DNA from: Planctomycetales bacterium
GTDB lineage: Bacteria > Planctomycetota > Planctomycetia > Isosphaerales > Isosphaeraceae
Length of the DNA stretch: 64,000 nucleotides
Assembly: GCA_027452145.1 (NCBI GenBank)
Contig: DAIDHB010000287.1
Coordinates: forward strand, 20,841 to 84,840
Direction of reading: 5' to 3'
Part shown: positions 17,187 to 27,142 of the stretch, one piece after another
Layout: every line of letters starts with the position of its first letter
How positions within the stretch are numbered: the stretch's first letter is position 1
Program-made: the position numbers and the translations under genes
Notes under the pieces: model-generated
Seen by the model: only the letters and a program-made list of their open reading frames with translations
Databases searched by the model: none
Told to the model about the DNA's origin: nothing

Positions 17187-19076
17187 TCAACGCACGCGAT
17201 AGAGCCGTACCGGGAAGAACGGGTCGCGCGTGGAGCGAAACGCCTCGCGATCGCGGGACAGGCCCAGTTCGAGCTTCAGCCGCTCGAGCCGGTCGGCCCA
17301 GGTCTCGGGGTTGATCTCATCATACGGCGGCGGCTCGAACGAGCCCCAGAGGAAATGCGTCACCCCGTACTGGCGCATGACCTCCTCGATCCGCCGCGGG
17401 TCGTAGTTGCGCGGCATCAGCACCGTGGTCCGGTCGCTCGCAACCCGAAGCTCCCACGGGAACCAGGTCATGATGCGGGCCTCGCGCGGCACGCGGTCGG
17501 GATGCTCGCGGATCCACTCCCCCGCCTCGCGGATCGCCGGCCAGTGGAGCTGGAACCGCTTGCCCAGCCAGGTGACGTCATAGGCCCACGTCGGGTCGGC
17601 CCAGACCAGTACCATCCAGCCGGCGGCCATCCAGCGTGCGACCCCGCGATCGATCCGACGCGCGGCGATCCACTCGAGCGCCCCGGCCGTCGCGGTCGGC
17701 AGCATCAGGACAAAAAGCGGGACGTAGTACCGGCCGAGCTGCGCGACCTGGGTGACATCGGCCACCTTCTTGAGCGTTCCCACCACGATGACCGCCGCGA
17801 TCAGCGCGACCAAACGATCGACCTCGCGGCCCGGCCGGCCCCGCGCCGTCAGTCGCCCCAGAAACGCCGCGACCATCGGGAAGCCTACGATCATGGTCGA
17901 GTAAACCACGATGATCAGCAGCGCCTTGATCTTCACCCGGACAATCTCGGGCGCATTCGCCGCGGTGTAGAACTGCGACGGGCGGGTGTTCCCCTGCTCG
18001 TAGTGGTGCACGGTCCACGAAAAATTGTATTCGAAGTAGCCCGTATAGCTATGAAACGGCTGGCCGTATTCCCGGTAGGTCGCGAGTGCCCAGGGCAGGA
18101 TCGTCAGCGCCGTCACTCCCAGCCAGACGAGCGCGGCGATCGGCTGTAGTTGTCCGCCTGGCCGCCGCCCGAGCAGGAACCAGAGCCCGCACGCGGCGAC
18201 GATCGCCATCGCCGTGTCGCGGGCGAGGATCGCCAGTCCGGCGAGGACGCCGGCCAGGGCGGCGGCCGCCCAGGCATTGGGACGGTCCGTGCCGAGCGAC
18301 CAGACCTCGACCAGCGCCCAGACCGCCAGGATCGAGGTGAGCACCACCAGGCTCTCGCGGAGGATGAAGCCCGCGTAGATCGCGTGCACGGGCAGCACCG
18401 CCAGCGCGGCCATCGCCGCGAGGCCGACCCGGGCCCCGAACCGTCGGCGAGCAAAACCATAGAGCGCCGGCAGCGCCAGCAGGTTGACCACGAAGCTGCA
18501 CGCCTTGGCCGCGGCGTAGCGGGATTCCGGGGGCGCATCGGGACCGACGCCCGCGATCCGCATGGCCAGCGCGCGGGTGTAGGCATCCAGCGGCGTGGCC
18601 CAGTCGTCGAGCACGCCGCGGCCCTCGCGGATGCGGCGGTAGTCGCCGAAGAAGCTCTCGACGTAGTGCTTCACCGGCCCCTCGCCGCGGAGGACGGATG
18701 TGGCCACCTCGACGTAGTGGCTGCTGTCCCCCGGCACCAGCGGCAGGTTGCTCGCGCAGATCCAGACGATCGCGCGGAGCGCGTACCCGACCCCGAAGGC
18801 GGCCAGCCAGCCGCGGGCGTGCCGCGACAGCCGGGGCGCCGCCGCCAGCGCGATCGCCAGATACGCCGAGCCGATCGCCAGGTGCCACCGGGTGAGGACG
18901 AGCTGCGACGGGCGCCTGAGGCGCGCGACCAGCGGCACTTCGTAGAACTGGTGAGCGACCGCGTCGAAGGCCCACGCGATCCAGCCAGAGCGGAGGTCGA
19001 GCCACGCGCCGGCGATCGCCGCGCCGGCCACGACGACGGCCATCGCGATCAACCAGCCCGATCGCCGCGGCATCAT
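17187..19076 (-). CDS. Multi-pass membrane glycosyltransferase, ArnT/PMT-like
   Basis: 629 residues with about eleven transmembrane helices. It resembles GT39/GT83 enzymes: the first large loop has LVPGDSSHYVEVATSVLRG and WATPLDAYTRALAMRI, and helices such as VGLAAMAALAVLPVHAIYAG follow. The C-terminal soluble part includes MTWFPWELRVASDRTTVLMP, typical for planctomycete members. It ends 60 bp before the second membrane glycosyltransferase on the same strand, so both are probably cotranscribed. Start ATG 19076 has GGGAGG at good spacing. The sugar and acceptor are unknown. Confidence 0.8.
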   Translation of the reverse strand: MMPRRSGWLIAMAVVVAGAAIAGAWLDLRSGWIAWAFDAVAHQFYEVPLVARLRRPSQLVLTRWHLAIGSAYLAIALAAAPRLSRHARGWLAAFGVGYALRAIVWICASNLPLVPGDSSHYVEVATSVLRGEGPVKHYVESFFGDYRRIREGRGVLDDWATPLDAYTRALAMRIAGVGPDAPPESRYAAAKACSFVVNLLALPALYGFARRRFGARVGLAAMAALAVLPVHAIYAGFILRESLVVLTSILAVWALVEVWSLGTDRPNAWAAAALAGVLAGLAILARDTAMAIVAACGLWFLLGRRPGGQLQPIAALVWLGVTALTILPWALATYREYGQPFHSYTGYFEYNFSWTVHHYEQGNTRPSQFYTAANAPEIVRVKIKALLIIVVYSTMIVGFPMVAAFLGRLTARGRPGREVDRLVALIAAVIVVGTLKKVADVTQVAQLGRYYVPLFVLMLPTATAGALEWIAARRIDRGVARWMAAGWMVLVWADPTWAYDVTWLGKRFQLHWPAIREAGEWIREHPDRVPREARIMTWFPWELRVASDRTTVLMPRNYDPRRIEEVMRQYGVTHFLWGSFEPPPYDEINPETWADRLERLKLELGLSRDREAFRSTRDPFFPVRLYRVR

Positions 19077-19116
19077 CGGCGCCTCCCGGCGACCGATCGG
19101 CCCTGGGCCGTCGCGC

Positions 19117-20862
19117 TCATGGCTTGCCGGCCTCGAGCATCGCCTCGCGCCGGGCGCGGAACTCGCTGTCGGGCTTCCATTCGGGGTACTTCGGATCCTG
19201 GGCGACCGTGTATCCGAGCTCGACCAGCAGCCTCGCGTCGGCCGCGGCGCCGGCGAGGTCCCAGTCGGGCTTCACCTCGTCGCTCGGCTTGTGATAGTCC
19301 TTCGCCGTGTACTCGTCCTGCTTCTTCTGTCCGAAGTCGGCCGACCTGCCCGCGTACTGCCGGCCGCCCTTGGGGTCGATCGCCGGCACGCCCTTCCGGG
19401 CAAACTCGAAGTGGTCCGAGCGGAAGTAATAGCCCTTGGCGGGATCGGCGTCGGGGAGCACCGTGCGCCCGCGTCGGCCGGCGATCTCGACCAGCCGGTC
19501 ATCGAGCGTTGTCTGGCCCATGCCGATGCTGATGATGTCGGTTGTCGGGCCCCAGAGGTTGATCACGTCGAGGTTGATGTCGGCGAGCGTCCGCTCGAGC
19601 GGATAGAGCGGGTGTGACGCGTAGTACTTCGCTCCCAGCAAACCCTGCTCCTCGGCCGTCACGGCGAGGAACAGCAGGGATCGCCGAGGCGCCGGCTCGA
19701 TCCGGGTGAAGGCCCGGGCGATCTCGAGCACCGCCGCGACGCCCGACGCATTGTCGGCCGCGCCGTTGAAGATCTGGTCGCCCTGCCGCGCGGGGTCGCG
19801 GCCCAGGTGGTCCCAGTGCGCTGTGTACACGACGTACTCGTCCTTGAGTTTCGGGTCTGAGCCCTCGAGCCGGGCGACGACGTTCCTCGACTTCACCTCG
19901 CGCAGGGCGTTGTCGATCTCGAACCGGGCCGTGCTGCCGAGCGGCACCGGGCGGAACGCTCGCGTCGTCGCCGACTTCTTGAGCGCATCCAGATCCTGCC
20001 CGCTCGCCCGCAGCAGGTCGCGGGCCTTTGCCTCGGTGATCCAGCCCTCGACGGCGACCCGGTCGGGGGCCTGGCCGGCCGCCGCGCCGGAGGGCCTGTC
20101 TCGGGCGATGTCGAAGTTCTCGCGGCTCCAGCTCCCGCGGACGACCTCGAATGGGTACCCGGCCGGCCCGGTCTCGTGGATCAGGATCGCGGCGGCCGCT
20201 CCCTTCTCCGAGGCGATTTCGTACTTGTAGGTCCATCGGCCGTAGTACGTCATCGCGCGGCCCTTGAAGACCGACGAATCGAGCTGAGCCGGGTCCCTGG
20301 GGTCGGGGACCGGCGGGTCGTTGACGAGCATCAGCAGCGTCTTGCCGCGGACGTCCAGCCCCTTGTAATCATCCCAGCCGTATTCCGGCGCCACGACGCC
20401 GTAGCCCACGAAGACGACCTCGGAGCCCTCGACCCTGGTCGAGCGTTCCATCCGTCGCGAGATGGCGACGAGGTCTTCGGGGAACGTCAGCGGGATCGGC
20501 CCGCCGCGGGTGGAGAAGCTCCCGACGACCTTCGTCGCGCGGAAGCCCACGAGCGGGACGTCCTGGACGTAGGTGCCGTCGGGGTTGCCGGGTTTCAGGC
20601 CCATCGCGCGGAACTGCTCGGTGAGGTAGGCGACCGTCTTCCGCTCGCCCTCGGTGCCCGGCCCGCGTCCCTCGAACGCGTCGGAGGCCAGGACCTTGAT
20701 GTGCGAGAGGATCCGCGCCGGCTCGATCCCGGCAAGGGCCCGGTCCAGGGGCGAGTCGGGCTGGTCACCGTCGCCGGCTCTGGCTCCTGCCGACACAGCG
20801 GCGATCGCCAGGGTCAGCCCCAGTGCTGCGATGGCGGGTTTTGCGAAGGGATGTCGTCGCAT
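19117..20862 (-). CDS. Exported M28-family metallopeptidase
   Basis: 581 residues. A signal peptide ([20 protein letters not shown]) ends near residue 30. A protease-associated domain is inserted around 130-290. The M28 core has the zinc ligands in [28 protein letters not shown], and the late histidine in RSDHFEF. It is a two-zinc aminopeptidase acting outside the cytosol on peptides. Length is normal for the family with a PA domain. It lies 40 bp before the membrane glycosyltransferase at 19076 on the same strand. Substrate preference cannot be read. Confidence 0.92.
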   Translation of the reverse strand: MRRHPFAKPAIAALGLTLAIAAVSAGARAGDGDQPDSPLDRALAGIEPARILSHIKVLASDAFEGRGPGTEGERKTVAYLTEQFRAMGLKPGNPDGTYVQDVPLVGFRATKVVGSFSTRGGPIPLTFPEDLVAISRRMERSTRVEGSEVVFVGYGVVAPEYGWDDYKGLDVRGKTLLMLVNDPPVPDPRDPAQLDSSVFKGRAMTYYGRWTYKYEIASEKGAAAAILIHETGPAGYPFEVVRGSWSRENFDIARDRPSGAAAGQAPDRVAVEGWITEAKARDLLRASGQDLDALKKSATTRAFRPVPLGSTARFEIDNALREVKSRNVVARLEGSDPKLKDEYVVYTAHWDHLGRDPARQGDQIFNGAADNASGVAAVLEIARAFTRIEPAPRRSLLFLAVTAEEQGLLGAKYYASHPLYPLERTLADINLDVINLWGPTTDIISIGMGQTTLDDRLVEIAGRRGRTVLPDADPAKGYYFRSDHFEFARKGVPAIDPKGGRQYAGRSADFGQKKQDEYTAKDYHKPSDEVKPDWDLAGAAADARLLVELGYTVAQDPKYPEWKPDSEFRARREAMLEAGKP

Positions 20863-21018
20863 CGGTCGATCAGGCTCCGCGATCGATGGCCGTCCTGGGC
20901 GAGCGGCGGCCCGTCGGCCGCCCCGGGGAAACCATCATAAGCCAACGGACGCGGGATCGCGATGGAGCAGCCCGCGTGGACCGTTATTTCCTCCTTCGCG
21001 ACGCATTGCCTTGATCGT

Positions 21019-21057
21019 CCTCCAGCGCTACGCTTGGAGGTACATTCGGAGGTACAT
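21019..21057 (+). promoter_or_regulatory. Inverted repeat and doubled RBS before phd-like antitoxin
   Basis: The decamer GGAGGTACAT occurs at 21036-21045 and again at 21048-21057, a 12-bp tandem repeat; the second copy is the natural ribosome-binding site of the antitoxin. The first GGAGG also pairs with CCTCC in an inverted repeat CCTCCAGCG-CTA-CGCTTGGAGG (21019-21040, one bulge). It could be the operator of a self-regulating antitoxin or an RNA hairpin next to the start. Confidence 0.4.
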
Positions 21058-21060
21058 CAG

Positions 21061-21336
21061 ATGGCCAAAGCCCCAATCATCATTCCGGTGTCGGATCTCA
21101 GGCAGGATGCCGCCCGCGTCCTCAAGCAGGCTCGTTCTTCGGACGAGCCGGTCTTCATCACGCAGCGTGGACGGGCGGCGGCCGTCCTCCTCAGCATTGA
21201 CGCCTACGAGCGCTCGGCGAACGAGCGTGAGCTGCTGCTAGCGCTCGCCCGAGGTGAACGAGAAATCGAGAGCGGCGAGGGGCATGACCTCGACAGCGTC
21301 CTGGCTGAGGCGGATCGGCTACTCGGCGAAGAGTGA
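21061..21336 (+). CDS. Phd/YefM-family antitoxin, orphan
   Basis: 91 residues. The N-terminal DNA-binding and dimer part reads IIIPVSDLRQDAARVLKQA, followed by EPVFITQRGRAAAVLLSIDA, the Phd/YefM signature. The acidic tail EREIESGEGHDLDSVLAEAD is the region that binds the toxin. ATG 21061 follows GGAGG. No RelE, Doc or ParE reading frame follows in the 121 bp before the convergent gene, so the toxin is lost or encoded elsewhere. It probably represses its own promoter. Confidence 0.85.
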   Translation: MAKAPIIIPVSDLRQDAARVLKQARSSDEPVFITQRGRAAAVLLSIDAYERSANERELLLALARGEREIESGEGHDLDSVLAEADRLLGEE

Positions 21337-21457
21337 CCATATCGATTTCGTTTCAGTATTCCACGCGATGCGACGGGATGGCCTCGGCCGGTGCGCAATG
21401 CCCACCCTACTGTCTCCCGTCTGAGGGCCTCTTTAAGGCACCGGGCACCGTCAGCCC

Positions 21458-22486
21458 TCACTCTTTCAGCTCCCCCTCGACCATCTCCTCCTCGATCTGA
21501 TGCGCCGAGGCCGTCAGGCCGCGCACTTCCTTGATCCGCGCGAGGTAGACGATCGCACCGACGAGCGCGCCGCCGTACATCAGCACGCGGAACCCCATCA
21601 TCGCCAGGCCGCCGCTGGGATGACCCACCAGCTTGAAGAGCTGGTCGCCGACCTCCTCGCTGAGCCCGAGCGCCCCGAAGGGCATCGGCACCGCCATGGT
21701 GAACAGCGTCAGGGGCGCCATCAAGAAGTGCTGGGCCACCGTCGTCGTCAGCGACGGGAACAGCATCCGGCTGACGAGGAAAAACGCCAGCACGTTCAGC
21801 GAATGACTGGCCAGCGACATGATCCCGCAGGCCGCGACCACATCCAGCCGCCGTCGATACGTCGACGACATCTCCTTCAGCTCGGTCACGATCAGGGCCA
21901 GCCGGGAATGCCCGTGCGAGACCCCCGGGAACATCCGGCTGAACACCTGGGCGAAGATCGCCGCGAGCAGCAGGAAGCCCAGCCCGGTGGCCACCCAGGC
22001 CGCCACGATCAAGGGCCGGACCCGGCTCGGGATGTTGCCCCAGACGAGCGCGCCGGCCACCGTCGCCAGCGTGAACAGTGCCAGCAGGCCGATGATCCGG
22101 TCGATGACCATCGAGGCGATCGCCTGCGTCTTCTTCACGTGCATCTTGACCAGGTACGCCGCCTTGATCAGGTCGCCCCCGACGGCGCCCGGAATGACCA
22201 TGTTGAAGACGTTGCCGATGAAGCCCAGCAAAAGCGCCGCCCGCAGCGTGAACCGCGGATCCACCACCCGTGCCAGGAGATACCAGCGCACGAACGTCGA
22301 CACCAGCGAGACCAGGAAGATCGCCTGCCCCAGGGCAAACAGCCGCCAGTCGAGCGGGCGGCCGAAAACCTCGCCGAGCTTCTCGCGGTTCCGCCAGATC
22401 ACCAGGCCAAGCAGCCCGAACGCCAGCAGCACGAGCCCGGCGTTGACGGCCAGCCCGATCCTCGATCGCTTCGTGCTCGTCGTCAT
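21458..22486 (-). CDS. Flippase-like (LPG synthase N-domain, UPF0104) membrane protein
   Basis: 342 residues with about eight transmembrane helices. Family marks are WYLLARVVDPRFTLRAALLL, FNMVIPGAVGGDLIKAAYLV and the DRIIGLLALFTLA helix. These are shared with the membrane half of lysyl-phosphatidylglycerol synthases and with glycolipid flippase-like proteins. ATG 22486 was chosen, with GGGGTGA upstream; the longer frame adds a basic unlikely extension. It starts 105 bp after hisB on the same strand and may be read from the his operon. Substrate unknown. Confidence 0.85.
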   Translation of the reverse strand: MTTSTKRSRIGLAVNAGLVLLAFGLLGLVIWRNREKLGEVFGRPLDWRLFALGQAIFLVSLVSTFVRWYLLARVVDPRFTLRAALLLGFIGNVFNMVIPGAVGGDLIKAAYLVKMHVKKTQAIASMVIDRIIGLLALFTLATVAGALVWGNIPSRVRPLIVAAWVATGLGFLLLAAIFAQVFSRMFPGVSHGHSRLALIVTELKEMSSTYRRRLDVVAACGIMSLASHSLNVLAFFLVSRMLFPSLTTTVAQHFLMAPLTLFTMAVPMPFGALGLSEEVGDQLFKLVGHPSGGLAMMGFRVLMYGGALVGAIVYLARIKEVRGLTASAHQIEEEMVEGELKE

Positions 22487-22590
22487 GTCACCCCGATCCA
22501 CCGTTCGTACAGCGCCGATGATCGGCCGCCGTCCCCGGCCGTTCGCGACAGCGAACAACGGACGACGGACCACGGACCAGAAACGATAGC

Positions 22591-23187
22591 TCAGAGCGTC
22601 CCCTTGGTCGAGGGAATCCCCGGATCCCGCGGGTCGACCTCCAGCGCGTGACGGAGGGCCCGGGCCGCACCCTTGAAGATCGCCTCGATGACGTGGTGCG
22701 TGTTGCGGCCGTGGTGGAGCAAGATGTGGAGGTTCATCCGACCCTGGGTGGCGACCGCCTGCCAGAAGTCGGCGGCCAGCTCGCTGTCGAACTCGCCGAC
22801 GCGTTCGGTCGGCATCGTGACGTTCCAGACCCAGTACGGCCGCCCGCCCAGGTCGACCGCGACCGTCACCAGGGTCTCGTCCATCGGCAGCACGGAATGG
22901 CCGTACCGTCGAATCCCCGCGCGGTCGCCCAGTGCCCGATCGATCGCCTGGCCCAGGCAGATGCCGATGTCCTCGGTGGTGTGGTGGGCGTCGATGTGCA
23001 GGTCGCCCGTGCAGGCGACGGTCAGGTCCACGAGCGAGTGCCGGGCGAACAGCTCGAGCATGTGGTCGAGGAACCCGACCCCCGTCTTGATGTCGGCCTG
23101 GCCCCGGCCGTCCAGCGCGAGCGCCAGGCGGATATCAGTCTCGCGGGTCTTCCGCACGATCTCGGCGGCTCGCCTGGCGTCGCTCAA
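22591..23187 (-). CDS. hisB: Imidazoleglycerol-phosphate dehydratase
   Basis: 198 residues, monofunctional. It catalyses the sixth step of histidine synthesis, turning imidazoleglycerol phosphate into imidazoleacetol phosphate. The metal-binding histidine clusters are present: [22 protein letters not shown], and [18 protein letters not shown]. Also seen are [18 protein letters not shown] and the conserved E in [11 protein letters not shown]. No fused phosphatase domain is present. It lies 61 bp after hisC on the same strand, the last clear member of the hisD-GNAT-hisC-hisB operon. Confidence 0.97.
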   Translation of the reverse strand: MSDARRAAEIVRKTRETDIRLALALDGRGQADIKTGVGFLDHMLELFARHSLVDLTVACTGDLHIDAHHTTEDIGICLGQAIDRALGDRAGIRRYGHSVLPMDETLVTVAVDLGGRPYWVWNVTMPTERVGEFDSELAADFWQAVATQGRMNLHILLHHGRNTHHVIEAIFKGAARALRHALEVDPRDPGIPSTKGTL

Positions 23188-23248
23188 GGCAGGTCCCTCG
23201 ACAATGGAGAATCGGGTGGGTATTCGATCCGATGGAATCGGATTTCGA

Positions 23249-24301
23249 TCAGATCACCTGACGCAATTCCTCGAGGAAACGGTCGATCTCGTCGTCGGTG
23301 CCGACGCTGACCCGCAGGCCCTCGGGATAGCCGGAGTAGCTCATGAGGCGGACGAGGATCCGGCGCTCCTTCAGCCGCTGGAAGGTCTCGCGCGCCGGCG
23401 CGGGGCCTCCGGTCGCCCAGACGAAGTTCGACTGGCTCTCGGGGACATTGTACCCGAGCGTGCGCATCGCGTCGCCGAGCCGTTTGCGGGTGGCCTGGAC
23501 CTTCGAGCGGGTCTGGGCCAGGTACTCCTGATCCTCGAGCGCGGCGACGCCCGCAACCTGGCTGAGCAAATCGCAGTTATACGAGTCCTTCACCTTGACC
23601 AGGTGCTCGACCATCTCGGCCGATGCGGCCAGGTAGCCCAACCGGATGCCGGCCAGGCTGTAGCCCTTGCTGAACGACCGCGAGACGATCAGGTTGGGAT
23701 GATCGCCGAGCAGGGGGATGCTGTGATACCTCGGGTCGGCGAAGTCGCCATAGGCCTCGTCCACCAGCACGGGGCAATCGACGGTCCGGAGGATCTCGGC
23801 GATCCGCTCGCGGGGCATGGCGGTGCCCGAGGGGCTGTCGGGATTGGCGATGTAGACGAGCTTCAGCCCCGGCACCGCGAACTCGGCGAGGTCGAGCGTC
23901 CACTCGGGCGAATAGGGGAGCAGCACCGCTCGGCCGTCCTGGAGCTGGATCAGCGTGGAGTACAGGAGGTAGCTCGGCGTGGCGTACGCCGCCGGATCGC
24001 CCGGCCCGACGAACGCGCGGGTCACGATCGTGAGCACGTCGTCCGACCCATTGCCGGCGAGGATCATCTCGGGCCCGATTCCGTGCAGCCGCGCGGCGGC
24101 CTGGCGGAACGCGGTCGACATCGGGTCGGGGTAGAGCCGTAGCCGGTCGGTGACCGCCGCGACGATGGCCTCCTTGACCCGCGGCGACGGCGGATACGGG
24201 TTCTCATTCGTGTTTAGCTTGATGAAACCGCCGTCGCGCGGCTGCTCGCCGGGCACATAGCCGGCCATCCGCGCGACGTTCGGGCGAAAGTAGCGGATCA
24301 T
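23249..24301 (-). CDS. hisC: Histidinol-phosphate aminotransferase
   Basis: 350 residues from ATG 24301. A class II PLP-dependent aminotransferase converting imidazoleacetol phosphate to histidinol phosphate. Visible marks are [13 protein letters not shown] near the N-terminus, GNGSDDVL, the NPDSPSG loop, VDEAYGDFA, the PLP lysine in [17 protein letters not shown], and the terminal arginine in GLRVSVGT. The much longer open frame upstream overlaps the acetyltransferase in another frame and is not used. It starts 5 nt after that gene ends, so translation is closely coupled. Confidence 0.96.
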   Translation of the reverse strand: MIRYFRPNVARMAGYVPGEQPRDGGFIKLNTNENPYPPSPRVKEAIVAAVTDRLRLYPDPMSTAFRQAAARLHGIGPEMILAGNGSDDVLTIVTRAFVGPGDPAAYATPSYLLYSTLIQLQDGRAVLLPYSPEWTLDLAEFAVPGLKLVYIANPDSPSGTAMPRERIAEILRTVDCPVLVDEAYGDFADPRYHSIPLLGDHPNLIVSRSFSKGYSLAGIRLGYLAASAEMVEHLVKVKDSYNCDLLSQVAGVAALEDQEYLAQTRSKVQATRKRLGDAMRTLGYNVPESQSNFVWATGGPAPARETFQRLKERRILVRLMSYSGYPEGLRVSVGTDDEIDRFLEELRQVI

Positions 24302-24306
24302 GCGGG

Positions 24307-24855
24307 TCACTCCCCCTCGGGCGTGGGGCCGCCCGTCCCGGTCGGGCCGCCGGCCGCCGCGAGCTTCTGCAACGGCTCCTCGTCGAGCCGGTAGACCGTC
24401 CACTCGTCCATCGGCCGGGCGCCCAGTGAGCGATAGAAGCCGATCGCCGGCTCGTTCCAGTTCAGCACGGCCCATTCCAGCCGGCCGCAGCCGCGCTCGA
24501 CTGCCAGCCGCGCCAGCCACGACAGGATCGTCTTGCCCACGCCACGGCCGCGGTACGCGGGGCGGACGAAGACGTCCTCGAGGTAGATTCCCGGCTGGCC
24601 GCGGAACGTCGAGAAATTGGTGAACCACAGCGCGAACCCGGCCGTCGCGCCGTCCACCTCGACGATCGCCGCCTCGGCCGCCGGGCGCGGTCCGAACAGG
24701 TTCCGGCGGAAATCCTCGGCGGTGGCCTTCGCCTGCGACTCCAGCTTCTCGTAGACCGCCAGCTCGTGCACCAGGTTCGCCAGCAGCTCCATGTCGTCGG
24801 GCGTGACCGGTCGGATGACGCAGGTCGCGCGGGCCGGCCTGGATTCGGGCGTCAT
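24307..24855 (-). CDS. GNAT-family N-acetyltransferase
   Basis: 182 residues. The GNAT fold is clear: IRPVTPDDMELLANLVHELA at the start, AGFALWFTNFSTF, then the acetyl-CoA motif YLEDVFVRPAYRGRGVGKTI and LEWAVLNWNEPAIGFYRSLG. The pattern is close to diamine/spermidine acetyltransferases (SSAT) and thialysine acetyltransferases. It lies inside the his operon, overlapping hisD by 4 nt and ending 5 nt before hisC. That position suggests coexpression rather than a proven role in histidine synthesis. Substrate unknown; a small amine is the best guess. Confidence 0.9.
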   Translation of the reverse strand: MTPESRPARATCVIRPVTPDDMELLANLVHELAVYEKLESQAKATAEDFRRNLFGPRPAAEAAIVEVDGATAGFALWFTNFSTFRGQPGIYLEDVFVRPAYRGRGVGKTILSWLARLAVERGCGRLEWAVLNWNEPAIGFYRSLGARPMDEWTVYRLDEEPLQKLAAAGGPTGTGGPTPEGE

Positions 24856-26243
24856 GCCGAGGCCTCCCCCGTGTCGCTTCCATTGCCTTCGAGCCGCAGG
24901 TCAACGCTCAATCGGTGCGCCGATAATCCCTCGCGGTCGGCCAGCAGTCGGATGTCGGGGGCCAGGGCGGCCAGGCCCTCCCTCGACAGCGCGATCAGGC
25001 TGGATCGGCGGACGAAGTCATTCGCCGACAGCCCCGACGCCCACCGCGAGGTGCCGCCGGTGGGCAGCACATGCGACGGCCCGGCCGCATAGTCGCCCGC
25101 GGCGACCGGCGTGTCGTGGCCGAGGAAGATCGCGCCGGCATCCGTCAGCCGGGGGACCAACCGGGCCGGGTCGGCCGTCGAGACGTGCAGGTGCTCGGGC
25201 GCGATCCGGTTCGACAGGTCGACCGCCTCGGCCTCGTCGCGCGCCAGCACCAGGGCGCCGAACCGCTCGAGGCTGTCGCGCGCCAGGTCGCCGCGGCTCA
25301 GGCGGGCGAGCTGATCCTCGAGCGCGACGATGACCCGGTCGATCAGTGACGGATCCCACGTGATCAGGACGCTCGCACCCGGCGAGTGCTCGGCCTGGCT
25401 GATCAGGTCGGCGGCCAGGTATCGCGGTCGGGCCGTGCCGTCGGCGATCACCACGACCTCGCTCGGGCCGGCGATGCTGTCGATGTCCACCGTGCCGTAG
25501 ACATGCTTCTTGGCCAGCGCGACGAACAGGTTCCCCGGCCCGACGATCTTATCCACCGGCTCGAGCCCGATCGCGGCGAGCCCGTACGCCAGCGAAGCCA
25601 CGCCCTGCGCGCCGCCGATCCTGTAGACCTCGGCGACGCCCAGCACGCGGCAGGCGGCGAGGATGTCCACGTTGAACCCGCCGAACTTCGTGGGCGGGAC
25701 GATCACGGCGATCTCAGCCACGCCCGCCGCCTGCGCGGGGACCACCGTCATCAGCAGGCTCGACGGATACGCCGCGGCGCCGCCGGGGACGCACATGCCG
25801 GCCCGTCGCAGAGGGCGATACAAAAGGCCCAGCTCGATCCCGGCGCCCGGCGTCGTCCGGACGTCCCGGTGCAGGATCGCCCTCTGATAGGCCAGGATGT
25901 TCGCCTGCACCCGGCCGATCGTCTCGATGTATTCGGGGTCGGCCCGGCGATAGGCGTCCTCCAGCTCGTCGGCCGACACGCGGATCTGGCCCGGATCGAG
26001 TTCGGCGCCGTCGAGCCGTCGGCTGTAGTCGAGCACCGCGTCGAGGCCGCGCGCGGCGACGTCGTCGCAGATCCGCGCGGCGACCTGCCAGGGCTCGAGC
26101 GGTTCGCCGAAGGCGGCGATCGTGCGCGCCCGGCCCTCGGGGCTGACGACGTTCCCTCTGGGGCTCAGCTCGGCCCGCAGCGCGGCGATCGCCCGCTCGG
26201 CGTCGTCGCTGGCACAGTCAATCCGTCGGATTCGCAGCGTCAC
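24852..26243 (-). CDS. hisD: Histidinol dehydrogenase
   Basis: 463 residues. It carries out the last two oxidations of histidine synthesis, histidinol to histidine, with NAD and zinc. Seen are RAGMCVPGGAAAYPSSLLM, VPPTKFGGFN, YRIGGAQGVASLAYG, VGPGNLFVALAKKHVYG, DSIAGPSEVVVIADG, ISQAEHSPGA, the zinc residues in APEHLHV, and GPSHVLPTGGTSRWASGLS. Length is slightly above the usual 430 because of an N-terminal lead. It is the first gene of the minus-strand operon. Confidence 0.97.
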   Translation of the reverse strand: MTLRIRRIDCASDDAERAIAALRAELSPRGNVVSPEGRARTIAAFGEPLEPWQVAARICDDVAARGLDAVLDYSRRLDGAELDPGQIRVSADELEDAYRRADPEYIETIGRVQANILAYQRAILHRDVRTTPGAGIELGLLYRPLRRAGMCVPGGAAAYPSSLLMTVVPAQAAGVAEIAVIVPPTKFGGFNVDILAACRVLGVAEVYRIGGAQGVASLAYGLAAIGLEPVDKIVGPGNLFVALAKKHVYGTVDIDSIAGPSEVVVIADGTARPRYLAADLISQAEHSPGASVLITWDPSLIDRVIVALEDQLARLSRGDLARDSLERFGALVLARDEAEAVDLSNRIAPEHLHVSTADPARLVPRLTDAGAIFLGHDTPVAAGDYAAGPSHVLPTGGTSRWASGLSANDFVRRSSLIALSREGLAALAPDIRLLADREGLSAHRLSVDLRLEGNGSDTGEASA

Positions 26244-26491
26244 TCCCGGCCCCCGTCGCTCGTTGCCTGTCGACTGTGGTACTCATTCACGATCGGCGAA
26301 TGCCCCGAAGGGTTCGCCCGTCTACCAATACCGTGCGGACGCGACCCCCCGCAATGCCGAAGCGCCGCGCCCGGGCATGCCAGGAACCCAAGGCGGTTGG
26401 ATGCGTGGGCCTGCCGCGAATACGATGGTGCATGCGCGACGGCCGCGCGTTCCCCCATCCGACCCGACCGAGTGAACGAGGGAGGTCAGCC

Positions 26492-27142
26492 TTGGCCGCT
26501 TTCCGACTGCCGAAGGTGACGATGACGACCGACGTCGCCATCTTCACGATCCGCGAGGGTGCCCTGGAGATCCTGCTCATCCAGCGCGGGAATCCGCCGT
26601 TCCAGGGCGACTGGGCGCTGCCCGGCGGATTGCTCGAGGAACATGAGGACCTGGACCTCTGCGCCCGCCGCGAGCTGGAGGAGGAGACCGGCGTGACGGG
26701 CGTCGAGATCGAGCCGTTCGGCGCTTTCGGCCGGCCCGGCCGCGACCCGCGGGGCCGATTCGTGACCGTGGGCTACTACACGCTCGTGCATCCCGATCGC
26801 CTCAGCCCGAAGGCCGCCTCCGACGCCGCCAATGTCCGCTGGTTCCCGCTCGACGCCCTGCCGACGCTGGCCTTCGACCACGCCGAGGTCATCGCGGCGG
26901 CGCGGAAGCGGCTGCGGTGCCGGTTCGAGCTCTCGGCGTCGGCGTTCGGCTACCTGCCGCGGCGATTCGCCATGGACGACCTGCGCCGGCTGAACGAGTC
27001 CATCCGGGGCGAGCGGCTGGAGCCCCGCGCGTTCCGCCGCTGGGCGCTGGCCGCCGGCCTGGTCGAGGAGGCCGGCGATTCGCGTTCGGCGGGCCGCCGC
27101 CGTGCCCGCCTGTACCGGGCCGCGAAGCGGCCGTGCTCGTGA
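26492..27142 (+). CDS. Nudix hydrolase with NrtR-like C-terminal winged helix
   Basis: 216 residues from TTG 26492, chosen for GAGGGAGGTC just upstream. The Nudix box is complete: GGLLEEHEDLDLCARRELEE followed by ETGV fits Gx5Ex7REUxEExGU. The C-terminal part (YLPRRFAMDDLRRLNESIRG, RAFRRWALAAGLVEE) matches the winged helix of NrtR regulators. It may hydrolyse ADP-ribose or similar, regulate NAD genes, or both. The intact box favours real hydrolase activity. It is divergent from hisD. The upstream open frame lacks family residues. Confidence 0.88.
   Translation: MAAFRLPKVTMTTDVAIFTIREGALEILLIQRGNPPFQGDWALPGGLLEEHEDLDLCARRELEEETGVTGVEIEPFGAFGRPGRDPRGRFVTVGYYTLVHPDRLSPKAASDAANVRWFPLDALPTLAFDHAEVIAAARKRLRCRFELSASAFGYLPRRFAMDDLRRLNESIRGERLEPRAFRRWALAAGLVEEAGDSRSAGRRRARLYRAAKRPCS

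Noticed and set aside
15531..18149. 872-codon plus-strand open frame
   Set aside because: Antisense to two membrane glycosyltransferase genes with clear helices; no domain of its own.
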